Source: Martelella mediterranea (GTDB lineage Bacteria; Pseudomonadota; Alphaproteobacteria; Rhizobiales; Rhizobiaceae). Taken from it: 64,000 nucleotides of DNA. Under the pieces are notes generated by a model, which was given only the letters and a program-made list of their open reading frames with translations, had not been told where the DNA came from and searched no databases. Position numbers and translations under genes: made by a program. Shown here in pieces: positions 1 through 7,959 of the stretch. Within the stretch, counting starts at the first letter, position 1. Every line of letters starts with the position of its first letter. Where the stretch lies: the NCBI RefSeq assembly GCF_021021415.1, contig NZ_JAINWJ010000044.1, positions 1-64,000 on the forward strand, written 5' to 3'.

Positions 1-1691
1 ATACGGATACAGCCGGCAATGAAGGCTCGGAAGGCACCGACGACGAGACCTTCGATGTCGACGGCCCGTCCGTCGTGGTCGATATCGACATCGACGATGA
101 TGGCCTCGGCGGTGACGTCACCTTCACCTTCTCCGAAGACGTCGACGGGTTCGATGCCTCCGATATCAGCGTCAACAACGGCACCCTGTCGGACCTGCAA
201 CAGGTTGACGGCAATACCTGGACCGCAAGGGTGACGCCTGAAAAGGCCGGCGGCGACCTGACCGTTACGGTTGCCGATGAGAGCTATACCGACAAGGTCG
301 GCCATCTCGGCTCTGAGGGCGCGGATACCGAGGGCTTTGCCCGCAATGCGCCGCTCGCATATGAGGATGATATCAGCCTGCAGCTTGCCGGCGATGACTT
401 CATGAGCGACGAGAACTTCAACATCGCCTTCGTTCTCGATTTCAGTGGCAGCGTGAGCAACGCCGAAGCCCATCAGATGCTTGAGGCCGTCAAAGCGGCC
501 GGTCAGGCCTTCTTCGAAGGCACGACGGGCGATGTCAAAATCCAGCTTGTGGCATTTTCTTCGGGCGCCACTTCGACAGTATCCTTCAGCAGCTATGCCG
601 AATTCGCGGCGCAGGTCGATGCCTGGAGTTCCCATCGTCCCTATAACGACCAGACCAATTACACGGCGGCCGTCAACGAGACGATGGAGTCCTATCAACC
701 TATCGATGGCTACAACAATCGCGTCTTCTTCATGAGTGATGGAGAGCCGACCCGGGACTATGAAGGCACGTCGACCAGCGATATCGACCATTCGTTGAAG
801 AGCGCCACCCAGGCCGCATGGAATGATTTCGTTGCAAACAACGATATCGACGTGCAGACGGTCGGCATCGGCCAGGGGGTCACGGAGCGCCGGCTGCAGG
901 ATGTCGATGAAGCCGACGGCGACAACCATGTCGTCCAGGTGGCCAACTTCGACGACCTCGTGGACGAGCTGCTCGATGTCCTCAAGGAAGTGGATGTCTC
1001 CGGCAATGTGCTGAACGGCGCCGATGGCGTCGCCGGTACCGCGGATGACGATCTTCTCGGTATCGATGGCGGTCGCATCCTCTCGATCGATGTCGATGGC
1101 GAGACCTACACCTATGACCAGGGCCGTATTACCGACCACAACGGCAACCAGGTCGAGGATGGGGCAATTCTCAACGTGGAAACCGACCAGGGCGGCAGGC
1201 TCGTCTTCGATTTCGAAACCGGCGACTGGACCTACACGGCTGATCCCGACACGGGGATGGGCGAGGAAGATTTCCGCTATGTGCTGACCGATGACAGCGG
1301 TGACACCAGCGAAGCCTCGTTGAAGATCGATGTTCAGGAGGCTGACGCCGCTCCGTCTGCCGCACGCATGGCGATCGAGACCGACAGTGCGGAAGATAGC
1401 GGCGATGCTGGGGCTCAAAGCGCGTTCCACGCCGAGACGCTGGGCCTTGCGTCGATCGATGAAGCCCCGGCCGGTGACGATGACGCCAGCGGCGATCATC
1501 CGGCCGCCGATGACGATATCAACGTGACCGAGCTTGTCTATGAGGACAATGTCGAAAGCCTCGAGGCCTATCTGCCCGAGGAAAAGCACGCGGATCGCGC
1601 GGCGGCAAATGATCCGCAGGACTTCAGCGATCCGGGCACGGCCGGCATCGATCTCAACGAGCTTGAAGATCACGCCATGATGGTGGGCTGA
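1..1691 (+). CDS. C-terminal part of a large secreted VWA adhesin (type I secretion substrate), 5' end outside window
   Basis: The reading frame is open from the first base, so this is the 3' end of a longer gene. The visible part begins with an Ig-like module (about 75-300) of the kind tandemly repeated in bacterial adhesins. A von Willebrand factor A domain follows. Its MIDAS residues are visible: DFSGS (nt 438-452), a Thr in QTNYTAAV and the Asp of MSDGEP (nt about 738). After it comes a VCBS-like module (about 1010-1340), then an acidic Ala/Asp-rich tail ending in NELEDHAMMVG. The composition is very acidic and no Cys is visible, as is usual for calcium-binding exported proteins. No classical GGxGxDxUx nonapeptides are seen in this part. 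The next genes encode a complete type I exporter, so this is the likely cargo, with an uncleaved C-terminal signal. The secretion role is inferred from context; ligand and function are unknown. Confidence 0.8.
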   Translation, partial: TDTAGNEGSEGTDDETFDVDGPSVVVDIDIDDDGLGGDVTFTFSEDVDGFDASDISVNNGTLSDLQQVDGNTWTARVTPEKAGGDLTVTVADESYTDKVGHLGSEGADTEGFARNAPLAYEDDISLQLAGDDFMSDENFNIAFVLDFSGSVSNAEAHQMLEAVKAAGQAFFEGTTGDVKIQLVAFSSGATSTVSFSSYAEFAAQVDAWSSHRPYNDQTNYTAAVNETMESYQPIDGYNNRVFFMSDGEPTRDYEGTSTSDIDHSLKSATQAAWNDFVANNDIDVQTVGIGQGVTERRLQDVDEADGDNHVVQVANFDDLVDELLDVLKEVDVSGNVLNGADGVAGTADDDLLGIDGGRILSIDVDGETYTYDQGRITDHNGNQVEDGAILNVETDQGGRLVFDFETGDWTYTADPDTGMGEEDFRYVLTDDSGDTSEASLKIDVQEADAAPSAARMAIETDSAEDSGDAGAQSAFHAETLGLASIDEAPAGDDDASGDHPAADDDINVTELVYEDNVESLEAYLPEEKHADRAAANDPQDFSDPGTAGIDLNELEDHAMMVG

Positions 1692-1779
1692 GCCCCCATC
1701 AGTGCCCATGAAGCACGATTGACAGTCGGGGCTCTGCCCCGGCTGCTAGCCCCCTTTTTCTCACAAGTCTGGCCCGGCC

Positions 1780-3966
1780 ATGAATATCCACATCAACAGT
1801 AATCGCGAGAGCGGTGAAGAGATCGAGCTTTCGGCCGGGACTGTTTCGGCCCGCTGGATCGAGGCCCTGCTGACGGTTGCCGGCCATTACCGGATCGACT
1901 GCTCGCCCGAGCAGCTTCGGCTCGCCGATGCCTGGGATAACAGCAGCGACCGCAAGAGAAGTTTCGGCAAGCTTGCCCGCCAGGCCGGACTTTCGATCCG
2001 GTTCATCAATACTGATCTTCGCAAGATCAACGATATGCGGCTGCCGGTCGTGCTGGTTTTGAAGGATGGCGAGGTTGCCGTCGCCACGCGGCGCAATGGC
2101 GACCGGTTGACGCTCGGCTTTTCCGGCGATGGCGGGCTGACGTCGGACATCAAGATTGCCGGGATCAGGGACAGGGTCGAACTGGTGGCGGTGATCCGCC
2201 CGGCCGGCGGCATGCCGGATGGCCGGATCGACAATTATATCGAACCGTTCCGCAAACACTGGATGCGATCGATCGTCCTTGCCGATCTCAGGCCCTATGT
2301 GTTCATCATGCTGGCCTCGCTTGTGGCCAATATCCTTGCGCTCGCCAGCGTCATCTTTTCGATGCAGGTCTATGACCGCGTGGTGCCGGCGCAATCCTAT
2401 CCGACGCTGTTCGTGCTCGGCGGCGGCGCGCTCATCGCGGTGATCTTCGCCTTCGTCATGCGCCAGATGCGCATGAAGATTACCGATGTGATCGGCAAGC
2501 GCGCCGATCTCCGCATATCCGACAAGGTCTTCGGTCATGCGCTCCGGGTGAAGAACAGCGCCCGCCCGCAGGCGACCGGCACCTTCATCGCGCAGCTTCG
2601 CGAGCTGGAGCATGTGCGTGAGATGATGACCTCGTCGGCCGTCTCGGCGATCGCGGATATTCCGTTCTTTCTGTTGTTCTGCCTGATCTTCTGGTGGGTT
2701 GCGGGCAATCTGGTCTGGGTTCCGGCGGTCGCGGTGCTGCTGTTGATCCTGCCCGGCGTTCTGGCGCAGGGCCGGCTGCGCACGCTGGCCAAGGCCAATA
2801 TGCGCGAATCCGCGCTGCGCAATGCCATGCTGGTCGAGGCCGTCCAGGGGTTGGACGATATCAAGCTGCTGCAGGCTGAGGACCGGTTCCAGAACCACTG
2901 GAACCATTACAACGCCGTCAATGCCGACAGCGGCATGAAGCTGCGCGATCTTGTCGGCACGCTCGGCAACTGGACGCAGACCGTACAGGGCATGGTCTAT
3001 ATCGCCGTGGTCGCGGCCGGCGCGCCGGCGGTGATGTTCGGCGACATGACGACCGGCGCGCTGGTTGCCGCCGCCATGCTTTCGACCCGCATGCTGGCGC
3101 CGCTCGCCGGCGTGGCGCAGATCCTCAACCGCTGGCAGCAGGCGAAGATCGCCCGCGAAAGCCTCGACAAGATCATGACGCTGCCGGTCGATCATCCCGA
3201 AAACGCCAAGCGCATCCACAAGCCGGTGATCAAGGGCGAATTCCAGTTCGCGAATGCGGTTTTTGCCTATGAAAAGGAGCCGGTTCTCACCGTCGAGGGG
3301 CTGAAGATCGCGGCGGGCTCGAAGGTCGGCATTATCGGCCGCAACGGCGCCGGCAAATCGACGCTGCTGCAGGGGCTTTCCGGGCTGATGGAAGCGCGCT
3401 CGGGCACGGTGCTGGTCGACGGCGTCAACATCACCCATGTCGATCCGGCCGATCTGCGTCGTCATATCGGCCTTGCCGGCCAGAATGCCCGGCTGTTCTA
3501 CGGCACGATCCGCGAAAATCTCTGCCTCGGCGCGCCCAATGCCCGCGACGAGGAACTGATTGCCGCCCTTGAGCGTACCGGCGCCTGGGAGTTCATCCGC
3601 GCCATGCCCGAGGGGCTCGACCGGCAGATCCAGGAGGGCGGTATCGGCCTTTCCGGCGGTCAGCGTCAGGCCATCATCCTGTCGCGCCTGCTGTTGCGCG
3701 AACCTTCGGTGATCCTGCTCGACGAGCCGACGGCCGCACTTGATGAGACCGCGGAGCAGAAAGTGCTTTCCGCGCTTGCCGACCTTGCCGGAGAAACCAC
3801 GCTGGTCGTCGCCACCCACAAGCCGTCGATCCTGGCGCTGGTGGATCGGCTGCTGGTCGTGTCCAACGGCAAGATCATCATGGACGGGCCGCGCGACACG
3901 ATCCTGACCCGCCTGCGCAAGGGCGAGGCCCTGGCCGCCAAAAAGCGCGAGGTGAAGGTCCAATGA
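1780..3966 (+). CDS. Type I secretion system permease/ATPase, LapB/HlyB family
   Basis: Inner-membrane ABC exporter of 728 residues, presumably moving the upstream adhesin out of the cytoplasm in one step. Order: an N-terminal C39-peptidase-like domain (about residues 1-130) with no catalytic Cys visible, as in LapB/HlyB exporters of uncleaved substrates; a six-helix transmembrane domain (about 165-450); then the nucleotide-binding domain. That domain shows Walker A GRNGAGKST (about 518-526), signature LSGGQRQ (about 624), Walker B VILLDEP (about 644) and a switch His in VVATHKP. Its stop overlaps the ATG of the HlyD gene by 4 bases, so the two are translationally coupled. No strong Shine-Dalgarno sequence is visible before the ATG. 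Family assignment is firm; the substrate is inferred from adjacency. Confidence 0.92.
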   Translation: MNIHINSNRESGEEIELSAGTVSARWIEALLTVAGHYRIDCSPEQLRLADAWDNSSDRKRSFGKLARQAGLSIRFINTDLRKINDMRLPVVLVLKDGEVAVATRRNGDRLTLGFSGDGGLTSDIKIAGIRDRVELVAVIRPAGGMPDGRIDNYIEPFRKHWMRSIVLADLRPYVFIMLASLVANILALASVIFSMQVYDRVVPAQSYPTLFVLGGGALIAVIFAFVMRQMRMKITDVIGKRADLRISDKVFGHALRVKNSARPQATGTFIAQLRELEHVREMMTSSAVSAIADIPFFLLFCLIFWWVAGNLVWVPAVAVLLLILPGVLAQGRLRTLAKANMRESALRNAMLVEAVQGLDDIKLLQAEDRFQNHWNHYNAVNADSGMKLRDLVGTLGNWTQTVQGMVYIAVVAAGAPAVMFGDMTTGALVAAAMLSTRMLAPLAGVAQILNRWQQAKIARESLDKIMTLPVDHPENAKRIHKPVIKGEFQFANAVFAYEKEPVLTVEGLKIAAGSKVGIIGRNGAGKSTLLQGLSGLMEARSGTVLVDGVNITHVDPADLRRHIGLAGQNARLFYGTIRENLCLGAPNARDEELIAALERTGAWEFIRAMPEGLDRQIQEGGIGLSGGQRQAIILSRLLLREPSVILLDEPTAALDETAEQKVLSALADLAGETTLVVATHKPSILALVDRLLVVSNGKIIMDGPRDTILTRLRKGEALAAKKREVKVQ

Positions 3967-5144
3967 GCGTCGCTTCCTATGACAGCCTGATCGAGGGTGA
4001 TGATATTTCCGCCAGCGGCGCCAACCGGGTCGTGCTGGCACTGTTCCTGATCCTCGCCGCCTTCTTCGTCTGGGCCTACTTCTTCTCCGTGGAGGAAGTG
4101 TCGTCGGGGCCCGGCACGGTGGTGCCGCTCTCGCATGAGCAGGTGATCCAGTCCTTCGATGGCGGCATATTGGCCGAGCTCGATGTCAGCGCCGGCGAGA
4201 TCGTCGACAAGGGTCAGGTGCTGGCGCGGCTCGATCCGACCCGGGCGCAATCCGAATATGACGAGACGGCGGCCCGCTACCGCGCTTCTCTGGCCCAGGC
4301 TGCCCGCCTGCAGGCGGAAGTCACGGGCGCGGATGCCGTGACCTTTCCGGCGGCGCTCGACGACTATCCAGAGCTCAGAGCCTCGGAGCAGGCCCTGTTT
4401 ACGGCCCGGACGGAAAGCTATCACGAATCCATCGCCGATATGAAAGCCGATATGGCGCTGCTCGAGGAGCAATTGCGCCTGACCACGCCGTTGCTGGCGA
4501 CCGGCGCGGCGAGCAAGGTCGAACTGATCAAGCTCAAGCGCGACCGCGGCGACATCAAGCTCAGAATGGACGACATGAGGTCCAAATACGTCATCGAGAC
4601 CGGCGAGAAGCTGGCCGAGGCGCAGGCGGAGGTGCAGTCGCTGCTGTCCACGCTCAACGGGCTTGAGGACACGATTTCCCACACCACGATCCGCTCGCCG
4701 GTTCATGGCGTGATCAAGGATGTGGCGGTGACGACGATCGGCGGCGTGATTTCGCCGAACGGCGCTGTGATGACGATCGTGCCGCTCAACGACCAGCTCC
4801 TGATCGAGGCGCGGGTTTCCCCGCGCGATATCGCCTTTATTCATCCGGGCCAGGACGCTCTGGTGAAGATCACCGCCTATGATTACTCGGTCTATGGCGG
4901 GCTTGAGGGCATGGTCGAGAACATTTCGCCGGACACGATCCGCGACGAGATCAACCCGGAAAACCTCTATTACCGGGTCTATATCCGCACCGCCTCCGAT
5001 GCGCTGGTGAATGCGGCCGGCAAGCGGTTTCCCATCACCCCCGGCATGATCGCGACCGTCGATATCAAGACGGGTGAGAAGACCGTCTGGGACTATCTCA
5101 TCAAGCCGCTCAATCGGGGCCGGGAGGCTCTCAGGGAGCGCTGA
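3963..5144 (+). CDS. Type I secretion periplasmic adaptor, HlyD family
   Basis: Membrane fusion protein of 393 residues that would join the ABC exporter to the outer-membrane channel. There is one N-terminal transmembrane helix (about residues 23-42, VVLALFLILAAFFVW). Then comes a biotinyl-lipoyl half-motif, a long helical hairpin (about 90-235, many heptad-like Leu/Ala/Glu/Lys) and the second lipoyl half with the family signature RSPVHGVIKDV. A beta-barrel domain ends the protein. Start is ATG inside the ABC gene (ATGA overlap). Length fits the family (about 390-480). Assignment is firm. Confidence 0.92.
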   Translation: MSVASYDSLIEGDDISASGANRVVLALFLILAAFFVWAYFFSVEEVSSGPGTVVPLSHEQVIQSFDGGILAELDVSAGEIVDKGQVLARLDPTRAQSEYDETAARYRASLAQAARLQAEVTGADAVTFPAALDDYPELRASEQALFTARTESYHESIADMKADMALLEEQLRLTTPLLATGAASKVELIKLKRDRGDIKLRMDDMRSKYVIETGEKLAEAQAEVQSLLSTLNGLEDTISHTTIRSPVHGVIKDVAVTTIGGVISPNGAVMTIVPLNDQLLIEARVSPRDIAFIHPGQDALVKITAYDYSVYGGLEGMVENISPDTIRDEINPENLYYRVYIRTASDALVNAAGKRFPITPGMIATVDIKTGEKTVWDYLIKPLNRGREALRER

Positions 5145-5200
5145 TCGCATGAAAGGCCCGTCAGGGCGAAATGATGTCAATGAAACTGAAGGAGAGAGAA

Positions 5201-5605
5201 ATGCTGAAGACCCTATCCATCGCCGTCCTTGCCGGCGTTCTGTCCGCAGGCGCCGCCAGCGCGGGCATGCTGAATGTCCATAACCCCAACATGCGGTTTG
5301 ACAGCGTGTCGCCGGCGCTGACCGAGCTCGACGCCTATTTTGTCCGCCCCGGCAAGCCCGTCAGCGTCGACCGCGTTCGCGAGATCCAGCTCGGCGCTTC
5401 GCGAGACGACGTGGCCTCTCTGCTGGGCCAGCCGGTGCGCATGGCCAAGAACGGCAAGGCGTGGGACTACAATCTCAAATTCGTCACCGCCGAGGACGGC
5501 GAAATCGTCTGCCAGTACAAGGTGCTGTTCGGCAATGGCAACGCGGTTGAAGAAACCGTTTGGCGTCGCCCGCAGTGCCGTGACCTCGTCATCGGTCGTA
5601 ACTGA
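5201..5605 (+). CDS. Soluble periplasmic BamE/SmpA-like protein within the type I secretion cassette
   Basis: 134 residues. The start is set at the ATG after GGAGAGA (5191-5197) rather than the in-frame ATG at 5171; it gives a clean signal peptide, MLKTLSIAVLAGVLSAG, probably cut after ASA-G. The mature part carries the SmpA/OmlA (BamE) pattern: an IQLGASRDDVASLLGQP helix-turn segment, then beta strands ending KVLFGNGNAVEETVWRRPQC. Canonical BamE is lipidated; this one has no lipobox Cys, so it should be free in the periplasm. Two Cys near the C-terminus (CQYK and PQCR) could form a disulfide. It lies 56 bases after the HlyD gene and before the TolC-like gene. A role in assembling or stabilising the outer-membrane component is inference; the BamE fold call is moderately strong. 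Confidence 0.68.
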   Translation: MLKTLSIAVLAGVLSAGAASAGMLNVHNPNMRFDSVSPALTELDAYFVRPGKPVSVDRVREIQLGASRDDVASLLGQPVRMAKNGKAWDYNLKFVTAEDGEIVCQYKVLFGNGNAVEETVWRRPQCRDLVIGRN

Positions 5606-5622
5606 GTTGTGTCAGATGAATC

Positions 5623-5650
5623 AATCGGTTATGTTGAGTCATAACTGATT
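5623..5650. other. Hairpin between the BamE-like and TolC-like genes
   Basis: AATCGGTTATG and CATAACTGATT form an 11-bp stem with one G-T wobble around a 6-base loop, followed by a T-rich stretch (cgttcttctc). It could be a weak terminator or a processing site separating expression of the outer-membrane component from the genes upstream. Stem is AT-rich, so termination is uncertain. Confidence 0.35.
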
Positions 5651-5773
5651 CGTTCTTCTCCCGCAGCAATCTGTGCGTGCGTTGTCCGCTCGGGAACAAA
5701 GCAGTCCTGGGAGGCCGGTTTTGGGCGTTTTCTCAAGACCGCATAGCATGGAAACGCGGTGACACAACATATT

Positions 5774-7228
5774 ATGCACTGTGCGGCTCCTGCCGCACGG
5801 CGTCTGTTGCTCGCACTTTGCGTCGGTGTGGCCGGTGGCGTTGCCGGTTGCTCGACAAGTGGGGCTGGACGACCCTCCGTATCGTTCGAAGACAGGACCG
5901 GCTCGATCCAGCAGGAACGGCCGGCCATCGACAAGCCCGCCGATCTGACGGCGGCCGGCCAGAGCATTGACGGTCTGGTGCAGGTGGCGCTCTACCAGAG
6001 CCCGGCTATGATCGAGAGCGCGGCCACCATTCGCGAGGCCACGGGCAATATCGATGTCGCCAAGGGAGGCTACCTGCCGACGGTCAGTGGCGGCGTGACC
6101 GGCGGCGTCGGCGATGCCGATGATCCTTCCTTCGTGCTTTCGGCCAACCAGTTGCTATTCGATTTCGGCAGGACGGACCGTGAGGTGGCGCGCGCCGACC
6201 TTTCCGCACAGGAAGCCGTTCTGGAGTTTCAGGCGAATGCCGATCAGGTGCTGATCGATGTGCTGACCGCCTATGCCGAGTTCAGCCGCTACCGCAACAA
6301 TGTCAAAATAGACCAGGAACGGGTCAAGCGGCTCGGCGAACTGAGCAATCTGATCGGCCAGCGCGCGGCGGCGGGCGCCACCACCCAGCCGGATGTGCTG
6401 GCGGCGCAGAACAGCCTGGAGAAGGCGCGTCACGATCTGCTCGAAATGCAATCCGAGCGCGACCGGGCCGCCAACCAGCTCCGCGAATATTCGGGCCCCT
6501 TTGCCATCGATCTCAATGTGGACCTGGAGAAGGTCCCGGGGGCCTGCACGCCGACCCCGACAGTACCCGACACGCTGCCGGACGTGGCGCTGGCGCATCT
6601 GGAAATCGCCCAGGCCCAGCTTGAATATGAAGACGCCCAAAAGGCGCGCCTGCCCGGCGTCTCGGCCGAGGCCTATGGCCGCCAGCCGCTTTATGACGAG
6701 GGGTTCAGGGTGGGCATCAATTTCAATGTGCTGCCGACGCTGTGGCAGGGCGGCGCGATCGAAGCGGCGAAAAGGGCGGCCGAGGATGCGCTCGCCGCAG
6801 CGCAGGCGCGCCTCGACAAGGTGCGTCAGACCGCCTCGCTTGATGCGCTTGATGCCGGAACCGCCATGACCAACGCCCGTCAGTTGATCGCATCCGCGAA
6901 CACCCAGACGAAATTGCTCGATCAGACACGGGCGCTTTACCGCAGCCAGTATTTCGACCTCGGCACCCGCAACCTCAACGACCTGCTGGATGCGGAGGAG
7001 GATTACTACAACGCCCTGATCGAGCGCAGCGACAGCGAACGCGACCTCGATATCGCACTGTTGCAATGCCATCTCACCGGCGGCACGCTCCGCTCCGCTC
7101 TCGGCCTGTCCAATGTGACGCTATACGGCTATCCCATCGACAGTTTCGGCGTCGATGTCGGTGAGGAGGAGGCAGAGGTTGAGGAATCCAGTGTCGCCCT
7201 GAAAGGTTCTGACAACAGCACCCAGTGA
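5774..7228 (+). CDS. TolC-family outer-membrane efflux lipoprotein (type I secretion outer component)
   Basis: About 484 residues from ATG 5774; a GTG at 5759 is an alternative and neither has a convincing Shine-Dalgarno. The N-terminus is a lipoprotein signal (RRLLLALCVGVAGGVAGC), so the protein would be acylated at Cys, as in NodT/OprM-type channels. Two OEP repeats follow: long helices (IDGLVQVALYQSPAM onward; NNVKIDQERVKRLGEL; TQPDVLAAQNSLEKARHDLLEMQ) and their second-half counterparts ending near NLNDLLDAEEDYYNALIERSDSERD. The tail is acidic. It completes the tripartite exporter with the genes at 1780 and 3963 and is followed by a terminator. Role in adhesin export is inferred from the cluster. 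Confidence 0.85.
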   Translation: MHCAAPAARRLLLALCVGVAGGVAGCSTSGAGRPSVSFEDRTGSIQQERPAIDKPADLTAAGQSIDGLVQVALYQSPAMIESAATIREATGNIDVAKGGYLPTVSGGVTGGVGDADDPSFVLSANQLLFDFGRTDREVARADLSAQEAVLEFQANADQVLIDVLTAYAEFSRYRNNVKIDQERVKRLGELSNLIGQRAAAGATTQPDVLAAQNSLEKARHDLLEMQSERDRAANQLREYSGPFAIDLNVDLEKVPGACTPTPTVPDTLPDVALAHLEIAQAQLEYEDAQKARLPGVSAEAYGRQPLYDEGFRVGINFNVLPTLWQGGAIEAAKRAAEDALAAAQARLDKVRQTASLDALDAGTAMTNARQLIASANTQTKLLDQTRALYRSQYFDLGTRNLNDLLDAEEDYYNALIERSDSERDLDIALLQCHLTGGTLRSALGLSNVTLYGYPIDSFGVDVGEEEAEVEESSVALKGSDNSTQ

Positions 7229-7259
7229 TTGGAAGCCAAAAACGTAGTTTGAAAACTTT

Positions 7260-7287
7260 GGCCAGACGGTACGTCAGGCCTTGTTTT
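7260..7287 (+). terminator. Rho-independent terminator after the type I secretion cluster
   Basis: A 9-bp stem GGCCAGACG / CGTCAGGCC (one A-A mismatch) with a GTA loop is followed by TTGTTTT. It lies 32 bases after the TolC-like stop, so it probably ends that transcript. Confidence 0.6.
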
Positions 7288-7409
7288 CTGGCGTGGATCG
7301 TGAGGCGAAGCCCCTGCCGTCTATTACCCGCCTTCAGAGAGCGGATGGCGAAGCTGGCCTTGCGGTCTTTTGGAAATTCCTGAACTTTCACGCCCAGCGT
7401 GGGCGACTC

Positions 7410-7805
7410 TCAATGCCGGCTTCCGGCATCGTAGGGCGAATCGAGCGAGAAGGCGGGGATGTCGATCTTGAGGAGGCGGTTGTCGGCGGTTCTGGCGATG
7501 TAGTGGCCGACCATGATGCCGGAGGGCGTGTCGAGCGGCGCGGCGGATTGATAGCTGTAGCGCTCTTCCGGCGCTATCACCGGATGCTTGCCGGCGATGC
7601 CGTCGCCCGACACGGTTTCGACAATGCCGCTGGCATTGGTAATCGTCCAGTGGCGCGAGACGATCTCGATCCGGTCTCTGCGGTGATTGGCGATCTCGAT
7701 CTCATAGGCCCAGACGAAATGCTCGTCCTCCGGCATGGAATGGCTTTCCAGGAAGCTTGGCCTGACGCTGACCTCGATCTCGTGGGTGATCGCCCTGTAG
7801 TGCAC
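7410..7805 (-). CDS. apaG: ApaG family protein
   Basis: 131 residues from a GTG start at 7805, chosen because AGGGAGA (7810-7816) precedes it and because family members begin at this point (VHYRAITHEIEVSVRPSFL). A longer in-frame ATG at 7841 would add 12 residues without a ribosome site. The protein has the fibronectin-like ApaG/DUF525 fold, including FVWAYEIEIANH, the conserved RHWTITNASGIVETVSGDGIAGKHPVI and GIMVGHY. In enterobacteria the name comes from linkage to apaH and cobalt/magnesium phenotypes; the molecular role is not settled. It lies downstream of metZ on the same strand. Confidence 0.88.
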   Translation of the reverse strand: MHYRAITHEIEVSVRPSFLESHSMPEDEHFVWAYEIEIANHRRDRIEIVSRHWTITNASGIVETVSGDGIAGKHPVIAPEERYSYQSAAPLDTPSGIMVGHYIARTADNRLLKIDIPAFSLDSPYDAGSRH

Positions 7806-7888
7806 TGGTTCTCCCTGCAAGCCCCGACCGGCTTGGATCATTAGGCGGTCAATCTGAACCGCCCGATGATCCAGCTCTTTGTCTTAAC

Positions 7889-7932
7889 GCATCGGGTCAT
7901 CGAAAAACCGGGCCCCACTTTTCGCCCGATGC
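7889..7932. repeat. Palindromic intergenic repeat downstream of metZ
   Basis: GCATCGGG at 7889-7896 and CCCGATGC at 7925-7932 flank a core with GAAAAACCGGG and CCCACTTTTCG. Such AAAACCGG/CCCACTTTTCG palindromes are common intergenic repeats in Rhizobiales. On the minus strand it lies after the metZ stop and may help end that transcript. Confidence 0.5.
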
Positions 7933-7959
7933 TTTGGCCGCCCGTGAGGCCAATGTGGC

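Noticed and set aside
1699-4041. 780-residue open frame on the minus strand opposite the ABC exporter gene
   Set aside because: It mirrors the sense gene, is rich in Arg/His/Gln/Asp from reversed codons, and has no recognisable motif. High GC leaves such frames open.
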